Notes: generated by a model from the letters alone, not told the origin. A stretch of DNA of 64,000 nt from Deferribacteraceae bacterium UBA6793 (GCA_002452405.1 DKFP01000011.1:22312-86311); one strand, 5' to 3'; shown: positions 7,720-16,311, counted from the first letter of the stretch. Made by a program: numbers and translations.

Positions 7720-9980
7720 GCGTATATCTCCATTTCGAAGGTGTCTGCTTCAGAAGACGGCTGGACACGGAAAAACTGCGTGAATATTTCATTCTCAACG
7801 GGTTTGATATCGCCGAAAGCCCCGACGATGCGGAGAATATTATATACTACTGCTGTGCTTTCAACACATACAGAGAGGATGTCGGGCTGGAAAAGATCAG
7901 AGGTTTTCTTTCGAAAAACCTTTTTGTTCTTGAGGGGCTTGCAAAAACAGCAAAAGACAGTCTCATCGGTTTGGGCGTTAAAAGCGACAGGATAATTCCA
8001 CTTGAAAATATGAGTATGCTTGATGCATATTTCGCGGAAAAAGTAAAATATGAGGACGTCGGCGAGCAGAACCATCCCGGCGGCAATACAAAACAGTTCG
8101 CAATCATGACCTCCCGAGGGTGTCTGGATAACTGCACCTATTGCGGTGACAAGACCGTTGTTGGCGACCTTATAAGCAAACCCCTTGAGGAGATACTTGA
8201 AGAGGTCAGGCGCGGAGTTGCGCTTGGGTATCAGCGTATTCTGTTTCTTGGGGACGATGTCGGCGCATACGGGCTTGATATTGGTCTGACAGTGTTTGAT
8301 ATGTTTGATGAAGTGTTCAAAATATCAGGAAATTTCAAAATCAATATCGGCGAACTTAACGTTAAATACTTCATAAATGAGCCGGAAAAGTTTGAAAAAC
8401 TTTGCAGTTCCGGCAGGATTGCCAGTCTGGCTGTCGGTTTTCAGTCCGGCAGCGACCGCATACTTGAGCTTATGCAGCGCGGCTATACTAAACAGGGGCT
8501 GCTGAATATGATACGGATTCTTAATAAATACGGTATTCCTACGCATTTTCATGCGATTGCTGGCTTTCCTGCGGAAACGGAGGAAGATTTCAGAGATACT
8601 GTCGATGTGCTTGCCTCATATCCGTTTTATTCCTGCTCAATGTTCATATATCTTGAAAGAGGTTATTCCGGCTCGTGCGAAATCTTTCCGAAAGTTCCTG
8701 CGGACACTGTTGTGCGTAGACTGGAAAAGGTCAGAGGAATACTCGGAGAAAACTATAGGTATGTTATGAAACCTGATAAACTCAGAATTATGTCGAAAGA
8801 GAAATATCGGCAGTGCATGATTGTCGTCGGTTCAAACAGATGCGGAACGTCGGCGATGACAGGATTTCTGGAAAAAGCGGGCGTTACTCTCGGAAGGAAA
8901 CTTCTGGCGCCGTCTGAAAATAATAAGAAAGGTTATTTTGAAGATGAGAGACTTATTGCTTTCAACGACAGGGTCATGGCAGATGCGGAAACCTATTGGG
9001 ATGATATCGCAAAACCGCAGGACTATCTTGACAGCGTTATGCAGACGAAGAACGTTGAGGAGCTTAAAACCATCATCACAGAGGAGTACGGGCGGGCATC
9101 TTATTTTGCGTTGAAAGACCCAAGAATATGCGCTGTTCTGCCTTTATACCTCAGGGCGCTGGAAGAGCTGTCCATCGATGTCAGAATCATCAGGATGATA
9201 AGACATCCCTTCGAAGCAGCGCAGTCGCTTTCAAAGGTGATGGGTTTCAATATCGGCAAATCCCTCCTTATCTGGTGCTTAAACAACATATATTCAGAAA
9301 TATATTCGGAAGATTGCGGCTGTCTGAGAGTAAATTATGACGATCTGCTTTCAGACCGCAAGGGCGTTCTTGAGCGTGTTGAGGAATATACGGGTATGGA
9401 GATGAAAACCGGAGGCGACGATTTCATCGACAGCAGTATGAAAAGATCTGTTAATACGGACAGAAGCGATGTTGACGGCTTTGTAAGAGATTTCGGCCTT
9501 GAGCTTTACGAAGCCCTGAAAGCCGGAAAGGATATCGGAGGACTGCAAACCGTTCTGAAAGAATATCTCAGCAGGGAGAGCGGAAAAATATCCCGTGGGG
9601 ACGCCCTCTTTTACCGCGAAAGATATCACGTCCAGCTTCCGAAACTGTCCCGTTATGAAGCGGAAAACAGATATATGAAACTCAGACTTGAAGCCATCGG
9701 GCAACTTGCCCGGTACAGACGTCTTGCGGTTTTCGGTCTGGGTGTTTCAGGGATGAAAACGATTGAGTTTCTGAACTCATATTACCCCGAAAGGCTGTGT
9801 TTTGTTGTGGATGATAACAGGACGGGCAGCCACAACGGTGTTCCGGTCATCTCTTCCGCCGATCTGCTCGGAGGCGAATTTGAAACGGATGCGCTTGTAT
9901 GCGGCAGGTTCCAGCGGCTTAATCCGGCTCTGGAAACTGAACTGAAAATACCGCTGATAAGGCTTGAGCTTATAGTATAG
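7716..9980 (+). CDS. Radical SAM - sulfotransferase - Rossmann-like module fusion
   Basis: 754 residues in three parts. Residues 1-350 resemble a methylthiotransferase-type radical SAM enzyme. There is an N-terminal domain with C11 and C46/C47, then the [4Fe-4S] motif C136-x3-C140-x2-C143 (CLDNCTYC), LFLGDDVGAYG and FQSGSDRIL. The third cysteine expected for the auxiliary MTTase cluster seems absent (VLEGLAKT), and there is no TRAM domain. Residues 365-600 are a PAPS-dependent sulfotransferase: 5'-phosphosulfate loop GSNRCGTS at 372-379 and 3'-phosphate motif IRMIRHPFEAAQSL near 492-505. Residues 670-754 are the island's shared module (LAVFGLGVSG, VVDDN, VCGRFQRLNP). The start overlaps the previous stop as ATGA. 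Predicted role: sulfation plus a radical modification of a glycan or glycoprotein. Confidence 0.8.
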   Translation: MSVYLHFEGVCFRRRLDTEKLREYFILNGFDIAESPDDAENIIYYCCAFNTYREDVGLEKIRGFLSKNLFVLEGLAKTAKDSLIGLGVKSDRIIPLENMSMLDAYFAEKVKYEDVGEQNHPGGNTKQFAIMTSRGCLDNCTYCGDKTVVGDLISKPLEEILEEVRRGVALGYQRILFLGDDVGAYGLDIGLTVFDMFDEVFKISGNFKINIGELNVKYFINEPEKFEKLCSSGRIASLAVGFQSGSDRILELMQRGYTKQGLLNMIRILNKYGIPTHFHAIAGFPAETEEDFRDTVDVLASYPFYSCSMFIYLERGYSGSCEIFPKVPADTVVRRLEKVRGILGENYRYVMKPDKLRIMSKEKYRQCMIVVGSNRCGTSAMTGFLEKAGVTLGRKLLAPSENNKKGYFEDERLIAFNDRVMADAETYWDDIAKPQDYLDSVMQTKNVEELKTIITEEYGRASYFALKDPRICAVLPLYLRALEELSIDVRIIRMIRHPFEAAQSLSKVMGFNIGKSLLIWCLNNIYSEIYSEDCGCLRVNYDDLLSDRKGVLERVEEYTGMEMKTGGDDFIDSSMKRSVNTDRSDVDGFVRDFGLELYEALKAGKDIGGLQTVLKEYLSRESGKISRGDALFYRERYHVQLPKLSRYEAENRYMKLRLEAIGQLARYRRLAVFGLGVSGMKTIEFLNSYYPERLCFVVDDNRTGSHNGVPVISSADLLGGEFETDALVCGRFQRLNPALETELKIPLIRLELIV

Positions 9981-9993
9981 TAAGGAGATGCGG

Positions 9994-11217
9994 ATGCCTG
10001 AGCATACTTTCTGCACCATAATAACTCCGGATTACCTGCCTATGGCGCTTGCGCTGTACGATTCCATACGGGCGCATGGCGACGCGGCGCTTCATATTCT
10101 TGTCTCCTCATTCAGAGATGGTGAGCCGGAAGTGCCGGAAGGTGTTACATTAAGTTATGTGGATGACCTTCTGTCTTACGGCAATTCGGGAAAGATATAC
10201 GAAAAGTATTATGATAGCGATTCTGATGCTTTTCGTTGGAGCATGAAACCTGAATTTATTATGTACCTTATAAAGAAGAAGGGGATTAAGAAGGTTGTTT
10301 TTACTGACCCAGATACGTATTATTTCAGTTCTTACAGCTTTCTTTTCGATATGCTCGATTCGCACAGAGTGCTTTTAACTCCCCATTGGCGGTCTTTTTC
10401 GCCGGAAAAGAGCAGTGCTCATTTTCACCTTAACTTTACGGATGGTTTTTTTAACGGCGGCTTTATTGCGGTAAGCTCTGAAGGGCTGGCAGCTATGAGT
10501 TGGCTTTCGGATTCCTGTCTGTACGAATGCAGAAAAGATGTCGATGCCGGATTGTTCGATGATCAGAAGTATCTGGACGCTCTGCCTGTTATGTTTGAAG
10601 GCGTAGGCATTGTCCGGCACAAAGGCTGCAATGTTGCGATATGGAACATACACGAATGTCCGAGAAGCCTTTGCGGGGACGATGTGCTGATATGCGGTGA
10701 ATTTCCTGTTGTGTTCGTCCACTTTTCCACTAACGCAATCAGAAGTATCTTCTACGGCGACGACCCGCTTTTACAGGGTTTTCTGCTGAAATACATAAAA
10801 AATCTCGATGAAAGAGGTTTTCCTGTCAAAAAACTTCTGTTGGCGGGCGCAGAGGGGCTTGTCTCCTATATTTCAAAACTTTCAGGCGAAAGAGGCAGGC
10901 TGCTTGAGGAGCTTGAGAGCATAAGAGATATTCAGCATCTGCTGAACGGAAAGGATATTGCGATCTTCGGGATGGGCAGGGCGGGGATGCTCTGTTATGA
11001 ATATACGAAAAAATATTTTCCCGGACAGGTGAGATATTTCATCGACGACAGGGTGCAAAAGCCGCACTGCGGGATTTCTGCGGTTACAACGCAGGAGTTC
11101 TTGTCTGAGAAACAGAATGAGGTCGGCGCAGTTATCTGCGGGAAGTATCAGGATGTAAATCCTGAGCTGATAGACGGACTGAACGTGCCTTTCGTCAGGC
11201 TGGGGAACGTAAGATGA
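9994..11217 (+). CDS. GT8-like glycosyltransferase with C-terminal Rossmann-like module (copy A)
   Basis: 407 residues from ATG 9994, with AAGGAG six bases upstream; ATG 9988 abuts that site and is rejected. The catalytic part (1-290) looks like a GT-A nucleotide-sugar transferase of GT8-like type: FCTIITPDYLPMALALYDSI, the DxD-like FTDPDTYYF, LLTPHW and FNGGFIAV. Residues 322-407 are the shared module (IAIFGMGRAG, FIDD, VICGKYQDVNPEL, final VRLGNVR). The first 220 residues are nearly identical to copy B immediately downstream, while the rest is clearly diverged. Same operon, ATGA overlap with copy B. Confidence 0.78.
   Translation: MPEHTFCTIITPDYLPMALALYDSIRAHGDAALHILVSSFRDGEPEVPEGVTLSYVDDLLSYGNSGKIYEKYYDSDSDAFRWSMKPEFIMYLIKKKGIKKVVFTDPDTYYFSSYSFLFDMLDSHRVLLTPHWRSFSPEKSSAHFHLNFTDGFFNGGFIAVSSEGLAAMSWLSDSCLYECRKDVDAGLFDDQKYLDALPVMFEGVGIVRHKGCNVAIWNIHECPRSLCGDDVLICGEFPVVFVHFSTNAIRSIFYGDDPLLQGFLLKYIKNLDERGFPVKKLLLAGAEGLVSYISKLSGERGRLLEELESIRDIQHLLNGKDIAIFGMGRAGMLCYEYTKKYFPGQVRYFIDDRVQKPHCGISAVTTQEFLSEKQNEVGAVICGKYQDVNPELIDGLNVPFVRLGNVR
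10004..10666 (+). repeat. Direct repeat, copy 1: 5' half of the GT8-like pair
   Basis: The coding DNA from about 10004 to 10666 recurs with few changes at 11218-11880 in the next gene. Identity is high at both DNA and protein level and stops sharply after the codons for HECPR. This is a tandem duplication, or a gene kept alike by gene conversion. Confidence 0.85.
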
Positions 11218-12353
11218 ATACTTTCTGCACCATAGTAACTCCGGATTACCTGCCTATGGCGCTGGCGCTTTACGACTCCATCTTGGCGCATGGCGACGCG
11301 GCGCTTCATATTCTTGTCTCCTCATTCAGAGAGGATGAGCCGGAAATGCCGGAAGGTGTTTCATTAAGCTATGTGGATGACCTTCTGTCTTACGGCAATT
11401 CTGGAAAGATATACGAAAAGTATTACGATAGCGATTCTGATGCTTTTCGTTGGAGCATGAAGCCTGAATTTATCATGTACCTTATAGAGAAGAAGGGGAT
11501 TAAGAAGGTTGTTTTTACTGACCCAGATACTTATTATTTTAGTTCTTACAGCTTTCTTTTCGATATGCTCGATTCGCACAGAGTGCTTTTAACTCCCCAT
11601 TGGCGGTCTTTTTCGCCTGAAAAGAGTAGTACTCATTTCCATCTCAATTTTACGGAAGGTTTTTTTAACGGCGGCTTTATTGCGGTAAGCTCTGAAGGGC
11701 TGGCAGCTATGAGCTGGCTTTCGGATTCCTGTCTGTACGAATGCAGAAAAGATGTCGATGCCGGATTGTTCGATGATCAGAAATATCTGGACGCTCTGCC
11801 CGTTATGTTTGAAGGTGCAGGCATTGTCCGGCATAAGGGCTGTAACGTTGCCGCGTGGAACATTCACGAATGTCCCAGAACCGTTCATGAGGGCAGGATA
11901 TTGATAGACGGCGGATTCCCTCTGGTTTTCATACATTTCTCACGCAGTACTGTGAATCATATATTCTACGGAAAGGACGATGCACTTTACGGGTGTCTTG
12001 AAAAGTATCTGGGAAATCTCGATGCAAGGGGATTCACAGGGCTGAGCAGGCTTTACGCAGACCTTGAAGAGATTCTGGACAATTTCGGAAATACCATGAA
12101 AATAGCCTCTTTCGGCTACGGCGAATCGGGAAGAGCCGTCGTGCGGTTTTTGCAGAGACATCTGCCGGGCAGGCTTGTAACAGTGGTGGACGATAACGTT
12201 AAGGATGCGGACGGGCTGAATTTTATGACCACGGAAGAGTTTCTTGCGGTTCAGGGTGCGGATGTCATGGTTTTCGGTAAGCATCAGGCGCTCAATCCCG
12301 CTCTTTTAAATAATCTTACGATACCGTATATAAGAATGGAACAGGTCGGCTGA
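11214..12353 (+). CDS. GT8-like glycosyltransferase with C-terminal Rossmann-like module (copy B)
   Basis: 379 residues; ATG overlaps the stop of copy A (ATGA). Residues 3-222 differ from copy A at only about eleven positions and the DNA is similarly alike. After HECPR the two diverge abruptly, and copy B has a shorter linker. Residues 296-379 are the shared module (KIASFGYGESG, VVDDN, VFGKHQALNPALL, final IRMEQVG). The duplicated donor-binding half with distinct C-terminal halves suggests the same donor sugar used on different acceptors or in different complexes (inference). Confidence 0.78.
   Translation: MNTFCTIVTPDYLPMALALYDSILAHGDAALHILVSSFREDEPEMPEGVSLSYVDDLLSYGNSGKIYEKYYDSDSDAFRWSMKPEFIMYLIEKKGIKKVVFTDPDTYYFSSYSFLFDMLDSHRVLLTPHWRSFSPEKSSTHFHLNFTEGFFNGGFIAVSSEGLAAMSWLSDSCLYECRKDVDAGLFDDQKYLDALPVMFEGAGIVRHKGCNVAAWNIHECPRTVHEGRILIDGGFPLVFIHFSRSTVNHIFYGKDDALYGCLEKYLGNLDARGFTGLSRLYADLEEILDNFGNTMKIASFGYGESGRAVVRFLQRHLPGRLVTVVDDNVKDADGLNFMTTEEFLAVQGADVMVFGKHQALNPALLNNLTIPYIRMEQVG
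11218..11880 (+). repeat. Direct repeat, copy 2: 5' half of the GT8-like pair
   Basis: Second copy of the repeat described at 10004-10666. Substitutions are scattered, many in third codon positions, with about eleven amino-acid changes over 220 residues. Confidence 0.85.
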
Positions 12354-12390
12354 CACTCCGGCGAAATAACGCAAACGAAGGATCTGAAAA

Positions 12391-13059
12391 ATGAACGAAA
12401 CAGAAAATTACTGCAGCATATGCGGAAACGGCAGTTCCCCTTTTAAGTCTTATGGAGGCAGAACGGGCGTACTTTGCCCTGTTTGCGGGTCACTTGAGCG
12501 CCACAGGCTCATCTGGCATGTGGTCAGCAGAGAGTGCAGGCTTTCTGAGGATGTGAGTTTTCTTCATTTCGCGCCCGAACAGTGTTTTTACGATAAGCTG
12601 GCAGTTTCCGGCATAAAATATTTCCCTGTGGATATAAACCCTGAAAGATTCAAAAATGCGTGCACTCATATGAACGCCACGGATATAACGTTTCCTGATG
12701 AGTCCATGGATATCGTCATGGCAAACCATCTGCTGGAGCACATTCCTGACGATATAAAGGCGATGAAAGAATTTTTCCGTGTTCTGAAAAACGGTGGAAT
12801 CGCTGTGCTGACGGTTCCTGTGAAGCTGGGGAATGAAAAGACATATGAGGATTTTTCAATCACCGACCCGCAGGAAAGAGAGAAGGCGTTCGGTCAGTCG
12901 GACCATGTGAGATGGTACGGACGGGATTTTACGGACAGGCTTAAAAGAGCCGGATTTTATATTGAGGAATTTTTTGCAAAAGACTGTCTGAGCGATTCTG
13001 AAATCAGAAGACAGGTTATTGACAGGTCTCCTGTATATATTTGCAGGAAAAGGATATAA
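12391..13059 (+). CDS. SAM-dependent methyltransferase with N-terminal zinc-ribbon-like motif
   Basis: 222 residues. The N-terminus has paired cysteines, CSIC (8, 11) and CPVC (29, 32), followed by GSLERHR, as in methyltransferases annotated near glycan genes. The SAM fold follows: FLHFAPE replaces the usual glycine-rich loop, then FPVDINP, DITFPDESMDIVMANHLLEHI and LKNGGIAVLTVPV (Methyltransf_11 pattern). It is 37 bases after GT8 copy B and closes the glycan operon. Substrate unknown, probably a sugar. Confidence 0.8.
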   Translation: MNETENYCSICGNGSSPFKSYGGRTGVLCPVCGSLERHRLIWHVVSRECRLSEDVSFLHFAPEQCFYDKLAVSGIKYFPVDINPERFKNACTHMNATDITFPDESMDIVMANHLLEHIPDDIKAMKEFFRVLKNGGIAVLTVPVKLGNEKTYEDFSITDPQEREKAFGQSDHVRWYGRDFTDRLKRAGFYIEEFFAKDCLSDSEIRRQVIDRSPVYICRKRI

Positions 13060-13217
13060 TCTGAAACTTATTTTATAACCCTCCTTAGCCTCATTTCTTT
13101 TTCTCCCATGGATGTAAACGACATAAACTGTCGCTTTGATATGTTATTAAAAGGCTGTTTTCATGGGACGTATTTTATAGTAATATAATTCGTTAAACCA
13201 AACCTATCGGAGGAGAG

Positions 13218-14240
13218 ATGGATCAGGATAAGAAAAAAGCCCTGGAGCTTGCTCTGGGCAAGATTGAGAAGGATTTCGGCAAGGGCGCCGTTATGCGTCT
13301 GGGCGACAGACCCAACGAAAAACTCCCGGTTGTGTCCACAGGCATCCTGTCGCTGGACATTGCCCTTGGAGTCGGCGGATTTCCCAAAGGCAGGATAATC
13401 GAGATTTACGGGGCGGAATCCAGCGGTAAGACCACCATCGCTCTTCACGCCATAGCCGAAGTGCAGAAACTGGGTGGTGCGGCTGCGTTTGTTGACGCGG
13501 AACACGCTCTTGACCCTGTTTATGCCAAATCGATAGGCGTGGACACCGACAACCTGCTTGTCAGCCAGCCCGACAGCGGCGAGGCAGCACTTGAGATAAC
13601 CGAAACGCTGGTTAGAAGCGGTGCCATAGACATAATTGTTGTGGACTCGGTTGCAGCTCTCACTCCCCGTGCGGAGATAGAGGGCGAAATGGGCGATTCG
13701 CACATGGGGCTTCAGGCAAGACTGATGAGCCAGGCGCTGAGAAAGCTCACCAGCATCGTGAACAAATCCCAGACAACACTGGTGTTTATCAACCAGACAC
13801 GTTCGAAAATCGGTGTTGTATACGGAAACCCCGAAACAACAACAGGCGGAAACGCGCTGAAATTCTACGCATCCATGCGTATAGAGATAAAGAAATCTCA
13901 GGCTCTGAAAGAGAAGGAAGAGGTTGTGGGCAACCACGGCATAGCCAAAGTTGTTAAAAACAAGGTTGCGCCCCCATTCAAAACCGCAGAGTTCGATATC
14001 ATGTACGGCGAAGGTGTATCCCGCGAAGGTCTGCTCATTGACATGGGCGTGGACGCAGGATTCATCGGAAAGGCGGGCGCATGGTTCAGCTATGGCGACG
14101 CGAAGATAGGTCAGGGCAAGGAGAACTCAAGAACGTGGCTTAAAGAGCATCCCGAAGAGGCAGCGGAGCTTGAGACTAAGATACGTGAAAAATACGCAGT
14201 GACCGAATACAAAGGAAAAACCGTTCCCGAAGAGGAATAG
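13218..14240 (+). CDS. recA: RecA recombinase
   Basis: 340 residues, full length. Forms the RecA filament on single-stranded DNA, catalyses strand exchange and stimulates LexA-type autocleavage in the cytoplasm. Walker A GAESSGKTT lies near residues 64-72, with VDSVAALTPRAEIEGEMGD (Walker B and loop L1) and INQTRSKIGVVYGNPETTTGGNALKF (loop L2). GGAGGAG precedes the ATG. A TATAAT at 13184-13189 could be its -10, but no good -35 or recognisable LexA box was found. First gene of recA-pilT-recX. Confidence 0.98.
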   Translation: MDQDKKKALELALGKIEKDFGKGAVMRLGDRPNEKLPVVSTGILSLDIALGVGGFPKGRIIEIYGAESSGKTTIALHAIAEVQKLGGAAAFVDAEHALDPVYAKSIGVDTDNLLVSQPDSGEAALEITETLVRSGAIDIIVVDSVAALTPRAEIEGEMGDSHMGLQARLMSQALRKLTSIVNKSQTTLVFINQTRSKIGVVYGNPETTTGGNALKFYASMRIEIKKSQALKEKEEVVGNHGIAKVVKNKVAPPFKTAEFDIMYGEGVSREGLLIDMGVDAGFIGKAGAWFSYGDAKIGQGKENSRTWLKEHPEEAAELETKIREKYAVTEYKGKTVPEEE

Positions 14241-14241
14241 G

Positions 14242-15324
14242 ATGGATATAAACGCGGTTCTCACAAAAGCGGCTTCTCTGGGTGTTTCGGATATCCATAT
14301 AAAGGTCGGCAGACCGCCTGTTGTGCGTCTGCACGGCGAGATGGAGAATCTGGACGGTTTTGAAACTGTAACTGCGGAGGACGCAGTTAAGATGGCAGGC
14401 AGCATTATGCCTGCACAGCTCAAGTCCGAGTTCAAAGAGCGCAAGGAGGCGGATTTCGCATATGCCCTGCGAGGCATTGCACGTTTCCGTGTGAACGCGT
14501 ATATACAGCGCGGGATGATCGGCATGGTACTGCGCCTTATCCCCGAAAAGATACCCGACATCGACAGTCTGCTGCTGCCGGAGGTTATCAAAGAGATATC
14601 CGGCAAACACAGAGGTCTGGTTCTGGTGACCGGCATAACGGGCAGCGGGAAGTCCACAACACTGGCTTCCATGATAGATTATGTCAACCGTACCAAAAAG
14701 ATAAATATAATCACCGTGGAGGATCCCATAGAGTTTCTCCATACGGACAAGCTGTCTGCCATCTCCCAGCGGGAGGTGGGTGCGGATACGAACTCATTTT
14801 CCGAGGCGCTTAAAAGAGCGCTGAGGCAGGATCCGGATATGATACTTGTGGGCGAGATGCGGGACGTCGAAACCATTGAAACGGCGCTCCATGCGGCGGA
14901 GACCGGACACCTTGTTATGTCTACGCTGCACACGCTGGACGCTCCCGAGACAATAAACAGGATAATCTCCGTGTTTGAACCTCACAGACAGGAACAGGTA
15001 AGGTTGCAGCTTGCATCAGTGCTCAATGCGGTTATCTCCCAGAGGCTCGTCCCCCGAAGCGACAAGCCGGGCAGGGTACCTGCGGTTGAGATAATGGTGT
15101 CCACGGGGACTATAAGGGAGTGTATCTCTGACAAGGACAGAATACACGAGATAACGGATTTCATTGAGCAGGGACGGGATATTTATAAATCACAGTCGTT
15201 TGACCAGTCCCTTATGGATCACATAGACGCAGGTTTTATCACCGAGGAAGAGGCGCTGAAATGGGCGAAACGCCCCGATGACCTCAAGCTGAAGCTGGCT
15301 GGATTTTCCGGTGGAAGGAGCTGA
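14242..15324 (+). CDS. pilT: PilT-type twitching-motility retraction ATPase
   Basis: 360 residues, family length. A hexameric ATPase at the base of type IV pili that drives pilin depolymerisation. Visible: N-terminal PAS-like domain with GVSDIHIKVGRPPVVRLHGE, Walker A GITGSGKSTT, Asp box ITVEDPIEF, Walker B DPDMILVGEMRD, His box GHLVMSTLHT, and near the end a PilT-type C-terminal domain. The start is one base after the recA stop. No other pilus gene is present in the window. It could be another PilT/PilU paralogue, but sequence and length favour PilT. Confidence 0.93.
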   Translation: MDINAVLTKAASLGVSDIHIKVGRPPVVRLHGEMENLDGFETVTAEDAVKMAGSIMPAQLKSEFKERKEADFAYALRGIARFRVNAYIQRGMIGMVLRLIPEKIPDIDSLLLPEVIKEISGKHRGLVLVTGITGSGKSTTLASMIDYVNRTKKINIITVEDPIEFLHTDKLSAISQREVGADTNSFSEALKRALRQDPDMILVGEMRDVETIETALHAAETGHLVMSTLHTLDAPETINRIISVFEPHRQEQVRLQLASVLNAVISQRLVPRSDKPGRVPAVEIMVSTGTIRECISDKDRIHEITDFIEQGRDIYKSQSFDQSLMDHIDAGFITEEEALKWAKRPDDLKLKLAGFSGGRS

Positions 15325-15799
15325 CAGGCTGTTTCCCAAACGCAGGATACGGAGTAAAACCCCTTTCGAGTATGCGCTGAGGGTGCTTGCGCGGCGGGAT
15401 TTTTTCGAAACTGAGATGCGCGCAAAGATTGCGGAGCATTTCGGGGACGAAGCCGCGGAAGAAACCATATTAAAGCTGAAAGACTACGGTTACATAGACG
15501 ATGAGAAGTGCCGGAAAAATCTGATAGCCTCGCGGCTGCGGTCGGGTTACGGCAGATACCGCATCGTTGAGGAACTGCGTGAGAAGGGTATCGATGCCGA
15601 TCTTACGGATATGGACGAGATAGCCGGAGAGCGCAGCATAGACACGAAAGCCCAGCTTGCGGAGATGGTAAAACGGTTTATGGAGACGAAAAAGGCAAAG
15701 ACCCCTTATGAGCTGAAACAGAAATGTATTGCTCATTTCTACAGAAAGGGTTATTCCTTCAATGAGATAGTTGATATTCTGGATTCGGATAACAATTAA
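15311..15799 (+). CDS. recX: RecX regulatory protein
   Basis: About 156-162 residues. RecX binds RecA filaments and modulates RecA activity. RecX features: ALRVLARRDFFETEMRAKI, LKDYGYIDDEKCRKNLIASRLR, GYGRYRIVEELREKGID and a third helical repeat ending in YRKGYSFNEIVDIL. The start is uncertain. GTG 15311 overlaps pilT by 14 bases but has no ribosome-binding site, whereas AAGGAG at 15315-15320 points to a CTG at 15329. The presence of pilT between recA and recX is unusual. Confidence 0.88.
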   Translation: MEGADRLFPKRRIRSKTPFEYALRVLARRDFFETEMRAKIAEHFGDEAAEETILKLKDYGYIDDEKCRKNLIASRLRSGYGRYRIVEELREKGIDADLTDMDEIAGERSIDTKAQLAEMVKRFMETKKAKTPYELKQKCIAHFYRKGYSFNEIVDILDSDNN

Positions 15800-15802
15800 A
15801 TT

Positions 15803-15846
15803 GAGATAGCTTCGTCTCTGCGAGGGCAGATGCCCGAAGCAGTCTC
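15803..15846 (+). repeat. Dispersed palindromic repeat, short form (R1)
   Basis: Begins GAGATAGCTTCG and ends CGAAGCAGTCTCA, with GTCTCTGCGAGGGC inside. It matches the ends of the longer copies but lacks their left-centre part, as if internally deleted. It occupies most of the recX-rplI spacer. Confidence 0.75.
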
Positions 15847-15866
15847 ATAGAACGGGAGAGAGAACA

Positions 15867-16310
15867 ATGAAAGTAATATTTCTTCAGGACGTCAAAGGCG
15901 TTGCGAAAAAAGACGAGATAAAAGAGGCGAAGGACGGATACGCGCAGAATTTCCTGTTTAAAAAGAAAATGGCGATAGAGGCTACGCCTGCGAACCTTGC
16001 GGCGCTGGAAGCCAAAAAACAGGCAGCAAAAGATCGCGAGGCACAGAAGATTGCCGAGGCGAAAGCGTTTGCCGAGACACTCAACAAAACAGGTATAACC
16101 ATAACTGGCAAGGGCGGCGATACAGGAAAACTTTACGGTGCCATCACCTCAGCGGACATTGCAAAAGCTCTGCACGATGCAGGCGTTGAAGTGGATAAAA
16201 AAGACATCGCCATGAAAGACCATATAAAAGAACCGGGTGAATACAGCATCAAAGTTAAAATTTACATGGACATAAATGCCGAAGTAAAAGTTAACGTGAA
16301 AGCGGAATAA
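15867..16310 (+). CDS. rplI: 50S ribosomal protein bL9
   Basis: 147 residues. Binds 23S rRNA near the L1 stalk base. The N-terminal domain shows MKVIFLQDVKGVAKKDEIKEAKDGYAQNFL with the signature glycine/asparagine loop, then a long connecting helix (LAALEAKKQAAKDREAQKIAEAKAFAETL) and the C-terminal domain with GKGGDTGKLYGAITSADIAKAL. One base before dnaB, a widespread bacterial gene order. GGGAGAGAG lies upstream. Confidence 0.97.
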   Translation: MKVIFLQDVKGVAKKDEIKEAKDGYAQNFLFKKKMAIEATPANLAALEAKKQAAKDREAQKIAEAKAFAETLNKTGITITGKGGDTGKLYGAITSADIAKALHDAGVEVDKKDIAMKDHIKEPGEYSIKVKIYMDINAEVKVNVKAE

Positions 16311-16311
16311 C

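Noticed and set aside
7716..8780. Calling the radical SAM part MiaB or RimO
   Set aside because: No TRAM domain, apparent loss of an auxiliary-cluster Cys, and fusion to a sulfotransferase argue against the tRNA or ribosomal-protein methylthiotransferases.
13060..13217. LexA (SOS) box upstream of recA
   Set aside because: No convincing match to the known Gram-positive or gammaproteobacterial boxes; the LexA motif of this lineage is not known to me.
13161..13937. 258-codon open frame antisense to recA
   Set aside because: recA is certain, and the antisense product has the composition of a reverse-complement shadow.
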